A stretch of 64,000 nucleotides of DNA from Acidobacteriota bacterium (GTDB lineage Bacteria > Acidobacteriota > Blastocatellia > Pyrinomonadales > Pyrinomonadaceae), in the NCBI GenBank assembly GCA_003223935.1, contig QHXQ01000041.1:1-64000 (forward strand), given 5' to 3'. Under the pieces are notes generated by a model, which saw only the letters and a list, made by a program, of their open reading frames with translations, ran no database searches and had not been told where the DNA came from. Within the stretch, counting starts at the first letter, position 1; each line of letters begins with the position of its first letter. Below, piece by piece: positions 1-8,275 of this stretch. Made by a program: the position numbers and the translations under genes.

Positions 1-2
1 AA

Positions 3-182
3 GGCTGGTTCAGGACGGTGGTCGAATTTTCCAGCAACACACAGGCGCAAGCCGCACTCCCCACGCTCCGCCAGCAGAAGAACCAGAGATATGAAGGCGC
101 TTATGTCGTCAACATAGACGAGTGGTGTCCAAACCGACAGCAGCAACAAGGCGCGCCGGTCACGCTCTACAAATGTCCGTGA
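3..182 (+). CDS. C-terminal fragment of an unknown protein
   Basis: An open frame runs from the left window edge for 59 codons and stops at TGA 180-182. The visible residues include the stretch VVEFSSNTQAQAAL and a late CPN and final KCP, giving two cysteines. The start lies outside the window and I do not recognise the family. It is convergent with the Cys-cluster gene that follows. It could be a chance frame, but no other frame stays open here. Confidence 0.4.
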   Translation, partial: GWFRTVVEFSSNTQAQAALPTLRQQKNQRYEGAYVVNIDEWCPNRQQQQGAPVTLYKCP

Positions 183-205
183 CCATAAGATGAAGGATCG
201 CCGCC

Positions 206-862
206 TTAACGCGACAGCACGGGCAGACTACGACGATATGCTTGCCGGTGTGCGGCCGTCTGCGTCGGCACAGCGCGGCGCGTGCGCCAGAGTTGGACGA
301 GGCGAGAGAGGTCTGCGCCGTCTGAGTCGGGGTCAACGAGTGTGAGCCAGAGCGGGAGCGGCAGCCAAGCCCAAGCCGCACCGTAAGTCTGTTCGTTCAA
401 CTGTTCGACGCGCCGTTCCGCGCGCCACTCTAAGCTCGCGGGTGGCACGTCCGCCCAGTTGTCGTAGCAGGCGTGTTGAATGCAGGGCGCGGGCTTGGCG
501 CGCGCGTGGACGAGACAACCGACGCCGGGCGCAAAGAGCGGACAGGAGAAAGTCTGCGCGTATGTGTCGCCGCCTGTGTGTAAGTTGTAATGATTGACGG
601 CGGCGCGGGCGCGTTCGTAAACGGCGCGGCGTGCGGCATCTGTGAGGCGCGGCGTGCGTGCGAGTGTGTCGCGGATGGCGACGGCTTCGAGGCGCGTGAT
701 GTGTACGTTGACAAAGTGCGCGTCGGTGCAGCAGACGCCGGGCGTCGGGCACGCGCGACACGAGCGCGCCGCCGGTTCATAGACGAGTTTGATCTGGCTT
801 TGATAGGCGCGCTTCTCACGTTGCAGACGCGCGAGCGCCGCCGCTTCAGATAATTCCTTCAT
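206..862 (-). CDS. YkgJ-like cysteine-cluster protein
   Basis: A 218-residue cytosolic protein with eight cysteines in the order expected for the YkgJ/CxxCxxCC family: C35, C38, C44 and C45 in a CRACPTPGVCC block, then C107, C116, C127 and C132 in blocks reading SCPLF, GCLVH and PCIQHAC. The family is thought to bind zinc or an Fe-S cluster, and no general activity is established. The start codon lies one base beyond the stop of the upstream tlyA-like gene, so the two are probably co-transcribed. The family call is firm from the Cys pattern; the function is unknown. Confidence 0.8.
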   Translation of the reverse strand: MKELSEAAALARLQREKRAYQSQIKLVYEPAARSCRACPTPGVCCTDAHFVNVHITRLEAVAIRDTLARTPRLTDAARRAVYERARAAVNHYNLHTGGDTYAQTFSCPLFAPGVGCLVHARAKPAPCIQHACYDNWADVPPASLEWRAERRVEQLNEQTYGAAWAWLPLPLWLTLVDPDSDGADLSRLVQLWRTRRAVPTQTAAHRQAYRRSLPVLSR

Positions 863-863
863 C

Positions 864-1607
864 TCAACCCAACTCGTAGAGTGCCAGAAATTCGCGGTTG
901 CCGTCTGCGCCGCGAATCGGCGACTCGATCACGCCGGATACTCTCAGCCCCAAGTCTAACGCCGCACTGTTGACCGCTTCAACGACGCGCGCGTGCTCTG
1001 CCCTGTCGGTCACGATGCCGCCCTTGCCGACCTTGCCGCGCCCGACCTCGAACTGCGGTTTGATGAGCACGATGATGCGGCCCTCTTCATTCAGCAGCGG
1101 CACGAGCGCGGGCAAGATTTTCGTGGCCGAGATGAACGACACGTCCATCACGATCAACTCGAAGCGGGTGGCGAAATCATCGGGTTGCAGATAACGTGCG
1201 TTGTCGCCTTCGCGCGCTTCGACGCGCGGGTCTGTGCGCAGCCGATAATCGAGTTGATTATGGCCGACATCAACCGCGACGACCCGACGCGCGCCATGCT
1301 GCAACAGACAGTCTGTGAAGCCGCCGGTTGAAGCGCCCACGTCGAGGCAGACGAAATCGGTCACGTCGAGTTTGAATTCACACAGCGCGGCTTCGAGTTT
1401 CAAGCCGCCGCGCCCGACGTAGCGCGCCGCCGGGTCGTCTGCGCCGCGCACGCGGATCGCTGCGTCGGGCGGAAAAGTCTCCGAAGGTTTCTCGACGCGC
1501 TGCTCACCGACCAACACGACGCCCGCCATCACCAACGCCTGCGCCCGCGTGCGCGACGGCGCAAGACCGCGCGCAACCAGCAACTTGTCTATCCGCTCAC
1601 GCTTCAT
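864..1607 (-). CDS. tlyA: TlyA family rRNA 2'-O-methyltransferase
   Basis: A 247-residue TlyA/hemolysin-A family protein. Residues 1-60 form an S4 RNA-binding domain (MKRERIDKLLVARGLAPSRT). A FtsJ-like SAM-dependent methyltransferase follows, with motif I at D89 (DVGASTGGFTDC) and a later IVMDVSFIS block. Characterised members 2'-O-methylate rRNA cytidines. An upstream in-frame extension to 1745 exists, but ATG 1605-1607 begins the canonical S4 domain, so I chose it. It heads an operon with the YkgJ-like gene and is divergent from the DUF4139 gene. Confidence 0.92.
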   Translation of the reverse strand: MKRERIDKLLVARGLAPSRTRAQALVMAGVVLVGEQRVEKPSETFPPDAAIRVRGADDPAARYVGRGGLKLEAALCEFKLDVTDFVCLDVGASTGGFTDCLLQHGARRVVAVDVGHNQLDYRLRTDPRVEAREGDNARYLQPDDFATRFELIVMDVSFISATKILPALVPLLNEEGRIIVLIKPQFEVGRGKVGKGGIVTDRAEHARVVEAVNSAALDLGLRVSGVIESPIRGADGNREFLALYELG

Positions 1608-1797
1608 AAAGCAGACGCGACAACGCGCGTTCGAATTTCGCGCCGCATGCAAGCCTTTGCGCGTTTGTCCGTTCCCATGTTGCCAGTCTGCGGTTAAGAT
1701 AGTCGAGCCGCCGCCCCTTGTCAGCACGCGCCGGCCCTCAATCAAGCACGAACGCGGGCTTCCGAGTAATCAGCCAAACACATCCGAAGGAGAACCT

Positions 1798-3099
1798 ATG
1801 ATGAAACAACTTACGCGCCGCACGCTCGTCGCCGTGAGCGCGCTTGTGCTGTGCGCCGTGTGCCCTGTCAACCGAGCGCGGGCGAACGTGGGCGATGCGA
1901 TCTCGAATTTGACGATCTATGACGCGGGCATCGCGGAGTTTCACGAGGAGCGCACACTCGTGCTGCAAGCGGGCCTGAATCAGCTTGAGTGGCGCAGCCT
2001 GATGCCGAAGGCTTACATCCGCACGCTGCGCGTGACGGCAGACGGCGCGGAGGTCATTCGCCAAGATGTCACTTACGACGGCGCGGACGTGCGCAACGAA
2101 AAGTCGCCGGTGCTCCATCTCGTCTTGCGCAGCGCGGCGGCGGGCGCGCATCGCGTGCAGGTTGATTATCTCGCGCCCGGCATCAATTGGCAGAACGATT
2201 ATGCGCTCGTGCTTGAACCGACCGCAGAAGGCGCGCCGCCAACGGCCGCCGTGCTCGACTCTTGGGTCTCGGTCTTCAATAACACGGGCACGGACGTGTC
2301 GAGCGGTCTGGTCGATCTGATCGCGGGCGAGATCGCGTTCCGGCTCGATGGGAACGCTTACAATAACCTGCGCGCCTATGCGCAAGTCGCGCAGAGCAAC
2401 GTCGCGTATGACGAAGAGAGAAGCGCGGCAGCCCCGACGGTCGCAGCCGAAGTGAGCGGCGTGAGCGCGTTCAGCCGATTTCGACTTGGGCGCGATCTCA
2501 CGTTCAACGCGAACGCGCCGGTCAATCGGCTGCCGCTCTTTCAACGCGCGCGGCTCGCGGTCGTCGAGCGCAACGTCTTTGAGAACGAGTACAACACGCA
2601 GACTTTGGGGCGCGGCGGTTTCACCTTGCTGCCGCGCGGGCTTGAAGTCCGGCTCGTGGCGAAGAACACGACTGAGGCAACGATGCCCGCAGGCGAAGTT
2701 ACGATCTACGCGCGCCAAGATGAGTTGACGCAGGTGGTCGGGCAAGATCGCATCGCGCTGACGCCGCCCAACAACGAGTTCAGCGTGACGCAAGGCCGCT
2801 CCGCCACGCTCTTCGGCACGCGCCGCATACTCGAACGCCGACAGGTTGATTATCGCAACGCGAACGGCGATACGCGCACGAAGCTCATCACCTCAGTCGA
2901 GGTCGTCCTCACGAACCGCGGCCGGCTTGCGGCCGAAGCCTACATACGCGAGGGCATCGAGGGGTTTGCCGAGAATCAATGGACGATTCTTGAAAGTTCC
3001 GTGCCGAGCGAGCGACTGGGCGCAAGCGGCGCGCAGTTTAAGGTGCAAGTGCCGGCCGGCGGCAAGACGACTGTCACCTATACGGTTGAGACGAAATGA
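1798..3099 (+). CDS. Exported DUF4139-like protein
   Basis: A 433-residue protein with an N-terminal signal peptide (basic MMKQLTRR, hydrophobic core to about residue 27, ending near RARA). The mature part is beta-rich. It contains NNTGTD, GLVDLIAGEIAF and later KNTTEATMPAGEVTIYA, typical of DUF4139 proteins, whose biochemical role is not known. An open frame extends upstream to 1549 but overlaps divergent tlyA; the AAGGAG at 1786-1791 sets the start at ATG 1798 (or 1801). The gene ends just before palindrome E1 and converges with the next gene. Confidence 0.8.
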   Translation: MMKQLTRRTLVAVSALVLCAVCPVNRARANVGDAISNLTIYDAGIAEFHEERTLVLQAGLNQLEWRSLMPKAYIRTLRVTADGAEVIRQDVTYDGADVRNEKSPVLHLVLRSAAAGAHRVQVDYLAPGINWQNDYALVLEPTAEGAPPTAAVLDSWVSVFNNTGTDVSSGLVDLIAGEIAFRLDGNAYNNLRAYAQVAQSNVAYDEERSAAAPTVAAEVSGVSAFSRFRLGRDLTFNANAPVNRLPLFQRARLAVVERNVFENEYNTQTLGRGGFTLLPRGLEVRLVAKNTTEATMPAGEVTIYARQDELTQVVGQDRIALTPPNNEFSVTQGRSATLFGTRRILERRQVDYRNANGDTRTKLITSVEVVLTNRGRLAAEAYIREGIEGFAENQWTILESSVPSERLGASGAQFKVQVPAGGKTTVTYTVETK

Positions 3100-3103
3100 G
3101 AGA

Positions 3104-3162
3104 AGCGGTCAGCAGTCAGTAATCAGCAAAAATAGAAAGCTGACCGCTGATTGCTGGTCGCT
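3104..3162. repeat. Heptamer palindrome E1
   Basis: The left arm 3104-3127 reads as 7-mers AGCGGTC, AGCAGTC, AGTAATC plus AGC. The right arm 3139-3162, read in reverse complement, gives AGCGACC, AGCAATC, AGCGGTC plus AGC. The arms are imperfectly complementary around an A-rich loop. It lies between two convergent genes, 4 bp after one stop and 2 bp from the other. Confidence 0.85.
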
Positions 3163-3164
3163 AT

Positions 3165-3890
3165 TTAGGCGGGCGGCGGCTCGCCCTCGAAGATGTCTCT
3201 GATGCGATCCACGTTGCGCGGTTGCGTGCGCGGTGCGGTCGGCTGCGGTTGGCGCTCGCGTGGTCGCGCCTCGCGTGGCGTCGGTACATCTCTGTGTTGT
3301 GCGTCTGCGTCGTGCCCGTCGCGCATCACATCAACTAGACGCGGGCGCACCTCAGTGCCGGCGGCGCGCGCCGGTTTCACTTGCTCCTTAATCTCTCTCT
3401 TCTCTGCGCCCGGCTGCGCTGGTGCGCGTCTCGCTTCGACGACCGCAGGCTCTGACGGCTTCGGCTGCACGCCCGTCGGCGCATCGTCCGTCGGCGCTGG
3501 CTCTGCGGCCCGCTCCTGCTCCTTTGCTTGCTCGTGTGCATCACTTGCTTGTGTGGCGACCTGCACGGTCGCAGTTGGCGCTGGCGTCGGCGTTGCGTTC
3601 ACAGGCGCGACGACGGCAGCCGGCCGGTTCGTCGTCGGCTGCGTTGTGGATGTGCGCGCAGATGGACGCTGGTACAAGTACAGACCGAAGAGACTGACCG
3701 CGCCGCCCAAGAGCGCCGAGAGCAGGAGCAGCGGCCAGACGCGCCGCCGAGCGCGTCTGGCGGCAAGCGGCACGACCGGTTGCGCCATCTGCGTCTCTGC
3801 CGCATCGAAGCGCGGCGTGATGAGCGTCGTCTCCGGGTCGTTCGGCTCGGACAAGAATGTCTGTTCAGCTTCCGTCATGTCATTATTCAA
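3165..3890 (-). CDS. Membrane-anchored Pro/Ala-rich protein
   Basis: A 241-residue protein: a roughly 45-residue N-terminal tail, an RRARRR stop-transfer run, one membrane segment at about 51-73, and a low-complexity tail rich in Pro, Ala, Glu and Arg that would be periplasmic. The first in-frame start is TTG 3888-3890, with ATG 3876-3878 four codons later; either could be used. It lies downstream of the ECF sigma gene on the same strand, a position often held by anti-sigma factors, but I see no HxxxCxxC zinc-finger anti-sigma motif. No family recognised. Confidence 0.65.
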   Translation of the reverse strand: MNNDMTEAEQTFLSEPNDPETTLITPRFDAAETQMAQPVVPLAARRARRRVWPLLLLSALLGGAVSLFGLYLYQRPSARTSTTQPTTNRPAAVVAPVNATPTPAPTATVQVATQASDAHEQAKEQERAAEPAPTDDAPTGVQPKPSEPAVVEARRAPAQPGAEKREIKEQVKPARAAGTEVRPRLVDVMRDGHDADAQHRDVPTPREARPRERQPQPTAPRTQPRNVDRIRDIFEGEPPPA

Positions 3891-4062
3891 AAACTAACCG
3901 GCGTATGGCCTGCTCATACAACTCCGGCTGACGAGCAGATGTTTTGATGCGACGGCAGACGGCGCTACTGTCCTCGAATTTAATTGCAAAACCGTTGTCC
4001 GGCGTGCGCTCGACGCGAAGAAGAAACGTGATGAGGTTTTGCGTCCTGAAATCGTGGTTCGG

Positions 4063-4671
4063 TCATGTGCCTCTGATCAAGCGCCGCAGTTTCATGCGCG
4101 CCTTGTGCAGTTGAGACTTCGACGTGCCGACGGCGCAGCCGAGTAGGCGTGCGATCTCTTCGTGCTCATGCCCCATCACGTCGTGCAACAGAAAGACGGC
4201 GCGGTAGCCGGGTGGCAGCCGCGCGATGGCCCTGTTGAGCACGACGCGCTCAAACATAGAGGTCTGATTCCTACGCCCCTCGACCGTGCCGGGCGCGCTC
4301 CGCAGTTCGCCTTCCGGCGACGGTGCTTCGCGTCTGCCTTTGCTTTTGCGGAAGTGCATCAAGACCTGATTGACCGTGAGCCGATGCAGCCAAGTGGCCA
4401 AGCTCGACTCGCCGCGAAAACTCTCGATCTTGCGATAGAGATGGATGAAGATTTCCTGCGTCAAGTCTTCCGCCTCGGCCACGTTCTGCGTCATACGCAG
4501 GCACAAGCCATAGACGCGCCGGTGATGCAGCCGGTAGATCTGCTCAAAGGCTTCGATGTCGCCACGCGCCGCAGCTTGCGCCAGTTCGTAATCAGACGAG
4601 CGCACCGGCGCGCCGACGGGCACGTCCATACCGCCCGACCACGTGGGTAAGATTTCAGCTTCAGACATCAT
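4063..4671 (-). CDS. ECF-type RNA polymerase sigma factor
   Basis: A 202-residue sigma-70 family protein. Region 2 is at about 45-110 ([49 protein letters not shown]). Region 4 is at about 145-200 ([20 protein letters not shown], then the HTH ending [18 protein letters not shown]). This is the RpoE-like two-domain layout. The ATG has further in-frame codons but no better start. A 43-bp operator-like module (5069-5111), nearly identical to one at the cpxP promoter, lies about 400 bp upstream, suggesting control by the neighbouring Cpx-like system. Confidence 0.9.
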   Translation of the reverse strand: MMSEAEILPTWSGGMDVPVGAPVRSSDYELAQAAARGDIEAFEQIYRLHHRRVYGLCLRMTQNVAEAEDLTQEIFIHLYRKIESFRGESSLATWLHRLTVNQVLMHFRKSKGRREAPSPEGELRSAPGTVEGRRNQTSMFERVVLNRAIARLPPGYRAVFLLHDVMGHEHEEIARLLGCAVGTSKSQLHKARMKLRRLIRGT

Positions 4672-5068
4672 TCACGCTCGCTGTTGTCGGCAGGGGCTAG
4701 ATACAAAGACGACGCTTAGGCCGTTGTGCTTGAAAGCAGATCGAAAACGGGGCAGGTGACGAGGCGAGAGACGCCGCCAAACGCTCACACCGTTTGTGGC
4801 TCGTCCCCCCTCTAGTCCGAGCCGGCTGGTCATGCGCGCGTCCGGGCCGCGTCCTCTCGCCTTGCTTCGTCACCGCTCTGGGGAGCCGAATGTTTCTCCG
4901 CCGAAACGGCTGACGCAAGTTTTCAATGCGGCGGGGCGAAAGATGAATGATGAATCGTGAATAATGATGAACGCCCCTCTGCCGTTTATGAATTGCCCGC
5001 GCCCGTTGCATGCGGCGCGCGAGAACAAGCTGTCGTGCGTGCTCTAAGACGCACTCCTTGCTGCTGCC

Positions 5069-5111
5069 GACGTAAAGAGTGCGTCAATCGTGTGTAAAGA
5101 TTTGTCAACCG
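5069..5111. promoter_or_regulatory. Operator-like module A (Cpx-type half-sites)
   Basis: Half-sites GTAAA 5072, GTCAA 5083, GTAAA 5094 and GTCAA 5104 lie 11, 11 and 10 bp apart. The 43 bp match module B (5921-5963) at 36 of 43 positions. Tandem GTAAA-type half-sites on one DNA face are what CpxR/OmpR-family regulators bind. No gene begins nearby on the plus strand, so the likely target is the ECF sigma gene on the minus strand. Confidence 0.65.
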
Positions 5112-5199
5112 AACCAGCACGATACTTCTCGCACACGGATCAGCAACTCAATTTCAACGCGAGTCGGCGGCGCAAGCGTCGCCGGGCAATTAACTTTTT

Positions 5200-5235
5200 G
5201 ACCAGAGAGGGGCCTTGTAGCGCCCCTCTCTGGTC
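5200..5235. terminator. Hairpin after the cpxP-like gene
   Basis: Perfect 14-bp arms GACCAGAGAGGGGC (5200-5213) and GCCCCTCTCTGGTC (5222-5235) with an 8-nt loop. It lies about 80 bp beyond the stop of the minus-strand cpxP-like gene. No U-tract follows on either strand, so it may stabilise or end transcripts without being a classic intrinsic terminator. Confidence 0.55.
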
Positions 5236-5315
5236 ACCCTTTGCTCGCTCGCTCATCCAGCCGCGCCGCAAGCGGACGAGGTTTGAGCTTTAATGGAACA
5301 TCTCTGATTCGGACA

Positions 5316-5828
5316 TCAATTGTCGGTTAAGGGCACGTCCTCGCCCGGCGGCGGTGGCGGCGGTGCGCCGCGATGCTGCTCGAACTGTTGCCGATGCGCG
5401 GCGAGTTGCGCCTTCTGCTCGTCGGTCAGCACGGCAAAGATTTGCGACATCATCTTGGCATGCGCGACCTCCAACTCGACCTCGACGCCGGCCCGCGCCT
5501 GCGCCGCAGCCCGCACGGCCGTTTCGTCAAACGCCGCGCCGCTCAAAGGATCGGGCGCGCTGTCGTGGAGCGCCTTCAACTTGTCGCGTAATTCTTTTGT
5601 GCTCGCCGCGAAGCTGTCCGCGATCTGTTTGATCTGCGCCTTCTGCGCGTCGGTCAGATTTAGCTCACGCGCGAACGGGATGGGCGGGCGCCCATCAGGC
5701 CCGTGCCCGTGCTCCGGCCCACCAAACGGCGGCGGCCCTTGTTGTGCGGAGCCGGCCATTGTCACCAGCGCCAGCACACCGAAGAGCGCAAGCAGGGTTG
5801 CGCTCTTTTTTGTCCTCAAAGTTATCAT
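5316..5828 (-). CDS. Spy/CpxP family periplasmic protein
   Basis: A 170-residue exported helical protein: signal peptide over residues 1-28 (ending AGSAQ), a Gly/Pro/His linker, then paired LTxxQ-type repeats LNLTDAQKAQIKQ and LTDEQKAQL that define the Spy/CpxP family, and a proline-run tail. Family members are periplasmic chaperones and, for CpxP, inhibitors of the CpxA sensor. ATG 5826-5828 is chosen because GAGGAG lies 7-8 nt upstream and the signal peptide begins there, not at the longer 5891 frame. It is divergent from the cpxR/cpxA-like pair, the same arrangement as in enterobacteria. Confidence 0.85.
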   Translation of the reverse strand: MITLRTKKSATLLALFGVLALVTMAGSAQQGPPPFGGPEHGHGPDGRPPIPFARELNLTDAQKAQIKQIADSFAASTKELRDKLKALHDSAPDPLSGAAFDETAVRAAAQARAGVEVELEVAHAKMMSQIFAVLTDEQKAQLAAHRQQFEQHRGAPPPPPPGEDVPLTDN

Positions 5829-5895
5829 CACGCTTCTCCTCTCAGAAATGTCTCTGCCTGATTTGCGGGGCGGCTTGCCTCGTCTGTTCATTCTT

Positions 5896-5901
5896 AGATT
5901 A
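5896..5901 (-). promoter_or_regulatory. Probable -10 of the cpxP-like gene
   Basis: The minus strand reads TAATCT here. No good -35 exists at 17 bp; instead the nearest half-site of module B begins about 23 bp upstream, where an activator overlapping -35 would sit. A start near 5889 would give a leader of about 60 nt. Confidence 0.4.
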
Positions 5902-5920
5902 CGGGAATACCTGCGCTAGT

Positions 5921-5963
5921 GACGTAAAGAGTTGGTCAAACGCATGTAAAGTTTTGTCAAGCG
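5921..5963. promoter_or_regulatory. Operator-like module B (Cpx-type half-sites)
   Basis: Half-sites GTAAA 5924, GTCAA 5935, GTAAA 5946 and GTCAA 5956 are spaced 11, 11 and 10 bp. The module sits between the divergent cpxP-like and response-regulator genes and is the natural target of that regulator, giving autoregulation and cpxP activation. Its sequence is close to the CpxR consensus of tandem GTAAA motifs. Binding itself is inferred. Confidence 0.75.
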
Positions 5964-6067
5964 GGGTGCGGCGCGGCTGACAATTCTTTACCATCGCCTC
6001 GGCGACCGATGGGGTAGAATGTGCTGCCGGGCTGAACGCGCAAGCGTTCGCCGACAAGAGTTGGGCA

Positions 6068-6826
6068 ATGATGGATTCCATTCTGATAATTGATGACGAC
6101 CGTGAGTTGTGCGAGTTGGTCGCGGAGTTGCTGGCGGAGGAAGGCTTTCAGACGGAAGCGGCCAACACGAGCGCGCGCGGCCTTGAGTTTGTCGCGACGG
6201 GCGCATATGCGCTCGTCGTACTCGACGTGATGCTGCCGGGCATGAATGGCTTCGAGGTGCTGCGGCGCATCCGTGCGACCCGCAACGCAACCGCGCGCAC
6301 GCCCGTCTTGATGTTGACGGCGCGCGGCGACGATGTGGACAGAATCGTCGGGCTTGAGATCGGCGCGGACGATTACCTGCCGAAGCCTTTCAACCCGCGC
6401 GAACTTGTCGCGCGCATCCACGCCATCCTGCGCCGGACGCGACCCAGCGCAGACGAGGACGACACGGCGTTCGCCGCGCAGCTTGAACGCATCAGGGTCG
6501 GCGATGTCGAAGTGGACAAGGGCACGCGCCACGTGCGGCGCGCGGGCGCGACGGTCGAGTTGACGAACGTCGAGTATGAGTTATTGCTCATGCTGCTCGC
6601 TGCGGCCGGGCGGATTGTGCGGCGCGAGGAGTTGGTCAGGAGCGCGTTGGGGCGCGAACTGTCGCCGCTCGACCGCAGCATAGACATGCACATCAGTCAT
6701 CTGCGCAAAAAGTTGGGCCACTACATCGGCGAGGTCGAGCGCATCAAGACTGTGCGCGGCATCGGCTACGTCTATGCGCGGTCGAATGAAGCGGAGACCG
6801 GCAGCGGCGCAAGCGCAGGTTTGTAA
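6068..6826 (+). CDS. CpxR-like OmpR-family response regulator
   Basis: A 252-residue regulator. The receiver domain (about 4-120) has the acidic pocket D9-D11, phospho-acceptor D53 in VLDVMLPGMNG, T84 and K106 in LPKPF. The C-terminal winged helix (about 140-240) has VEYELLLMLL and the RSIDMHISHLRKKL recognition block, ending KTVRGIGYVYA. It begins a co-directional run: kinase 24 bp on, permease abutting, AhpD-like gene 12 bp later. Divergence from a CpxP/Spy gene and the operator between them support a Cpx-like envelope-stress role. Confidence 0.92.
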   Translation: MMDSILIIDDDRELCELVAELLAEEGFQTEAANTSARGLEFVATGAYALVVLDVMLPGMNGFEVLRRIRATRNATARTPVLMLTARGDDVDRIVGLEIGADDYLPKPFNPRELVARIHAILRRTRPSADEDDTAFAAQLERIRVGDVEVDKGTRHVRRAGATVELTNVEYELLLMLLAAAGRIVRREELVRSALGRELSPLDRSIDMHISHLRKKLGHYIGEVERIKTVRGIGYVYARSNEAETGSGASAGL

Positions 6827-6850
6827 GCAGGTCGCGTAACAATTGATGCG

Positions 6851-8275
6851 ATGCGTAGTCTGTTTCTCAAAGTCTTCCTCTGGTTCTGGCTGGCGATGGC
6901 GCTCGTCATTGGCGCGTTCCTGCTCAGCACGGAATTGAGTCGCAACCGGCAACCGTTTCCCCACAACGCACTGACAGACAGATATACGGCGCTCATCGCG
7001 CAGACCGCAGCCCTCACTTATGAGCGCGACGGTCAACCCGGTCTCGTCAATTATCTCGCACGAGTCGAGCGCACTGCGGGGCTGCGCGCGCGCCTCTTCG
7101 ACGAACAGGGCGCAGAGCTTTCAGGCTTAGACACACTGCCGGGCGCGCAGGAGATCGCGCGGCGCGTGGCCGAGACACGCGCGCCCGTCTTTCATCCGCC
7201 GAGCGAAAGATTCTTGCTTGCCTTTCCCGCCACGACCGAGAGCGGGCACGCTTACGTCTTCGTCGGCGAGTTTAGTGCGCCGTTTCCACCGCCGCCGCTC
7301 AATCCTTGGTCGCTCATCCCGCGCATCCTCGCGATGCTGTTGACGGCGGGCTTGCTCTGCTACTTGCTCGCGCGCTACATCGTCTCGCCGGTCGTGAAGC
7401 TGCGCGCCGTCACACAGCAAGTGGCGGGCGGCGACCTCTCGGCCCGCGTCGGCCCGCTGCTCGGCACACGCCGCGACGAACTCGCGGCCATGGGGCACGA
7501 CTTCGATGCAATGGCCGCGCGCATCGAGACCTTGGTGAGCGCGCAGCAACGACTCATCCGCGACATCTCGCACGAGTTGCGCTCGCCGCTCGCGCGTTTG
7601 AACGTGGCGCTCGATCTCGCGCGCAAACGGGCCGGGGCAAACGCGACCAGTGCGCTGGATCGCATCGAGCGCGAGGCGCAGCGCCTTAACGAGATGATCG
7701 GCCATCTGCTCACGCTCGCGCGCTCAGAGAGCAGCATGGCCGGCCGGCCGCGCGAGTTGGTTGATCTAGCCGCGCTCGTCGGCGAGGTCGTGGCAGACGC
7801 AAACTTTGAAGCGGGCAACATGAACCGCTCTGTGTGTCTGACGGTCTGCGAGCCATGTCGCATCGCAGGCGTCGCCCCTCTGCTCAGGAGCGCCGTCGAG
7901 AACGTGGTGCGCAACGCCGTGCAGTACACACCGGAGCACACAGTAGTTGCCGTGTCGTTGCGCTGTAGTGTTGCGGCTGACAGAGAAGTGGCCGTCATCA
8001 GTGTGCGCGACCACGGCGCGGGCGTGCCCGCAGAGGCGCTTGCAGACATCTTTCGCCCCTTCTACCGCGTCGCGGATGCGCGCGACCGCGAGTCCGGCGG
8101 CACAGGCTTGGGCCTCGCCATCACAGAGCGCGCCGTCCGGCTGCACGGCGGCAGCATCACGGCCGCGAACCACACGGCGGGCGGCTTCATCATCGAGATA
8201 CGTCTGCCCGCGATGGCTAGGTCAGTGCAGCATGTCGAGCAGACGCAACTTGAAGGCATTAGCTCGTTCATGTAA
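6851..8275 (+). CDS. CpxA-like sensor histidine kinase
   Basis: A 474-residue membrane kinase: TM1 about 5-25, a periplasmic sensor of about 125 residues, TM2 about 155-178, HAMP about 175-230, then HisKA with H241 in DISHELRSPLARL, a motif typical of CpxA. The ATPase domain follows with N box VVRNAVQYTP, G1 DHGAGVP, F box FRPFYR and G2 GGTGLGLAI. It should autophosphorylate and pass phosphate to the regulator upstream. The periplasmic CpxP-like protein encoded next door is a plausible inhibitor or ligand. Confidence 0.92.
   Translation: MRSLFLKVFLWFWLAMALVIGAFLLSTELSRNRQPFPHNALTDRYTALIAQTAALTYERDGQPGLVNYLARVERTAGLRARLFDEQGAELSGLDTLPGAQEIARRVAETRAPVFHPPSERFLLAFPATTESGHAYVFVGEFSAPFPPPPLNPWSLIPRILAMLLTAGLLCYLLARYIVSPVVKLRAVTQQVAGGDLSARVGPLLGTRRDELAAMGHDFDAMAARIETLVSAQQRLIRDISHELRSPLARLNVALDLARKRAGANATSALDRIEREAQRLNEMIGHLLTLARSESSMAGRPRELVDLAALVGEVVADANFEAGNMNRSVCLTVCEPCRIAGVAPLLRSAVENVVRNAVQYTPEHTVVAVSLRCSVAADREVAVISVRDHGAGVPAEALADIFRPFYRVADARDRESGGTGLGLAITERAVRLHGGSITAANHTAGGFIIEIRLPAMARSVQHVEQTQLEGISSFM

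Larger units (their letters stand above)
4672..5315. other. Long intergenic region upstream of the sigma gene
   Basis: About 640 bp with no convincing gene. Short open frames at 4697-5011 (-) and 5090-5293 (+) have compositions dominated by Arg and Ala or no start signal and are rejected. It holds the operator-like module at 5069-5111 and the hairpin at 5200-5235. If the module drives the sigma gene, the leader would be nearly 400 nt. Confidence 0.6.

Noticed and set aside
1738-2793. 351-residue minus-strand frame over the DUF4139 gene
   Set aside because: Antisense to a signal-peptide-bearing gene with a good ribosome-binding site; no recognisable domain.
3165-3890. Anti-sigma factor
   Set aside because: The position fits, but no zinc-finger anti-sigma motif or known anti-sigma fold is visible.
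4697-5293. Two short frames in the sigma upstream gap
   Set aside because: No ribosome-binding site or motif; one overlaps the operator module, the other the hairpin.
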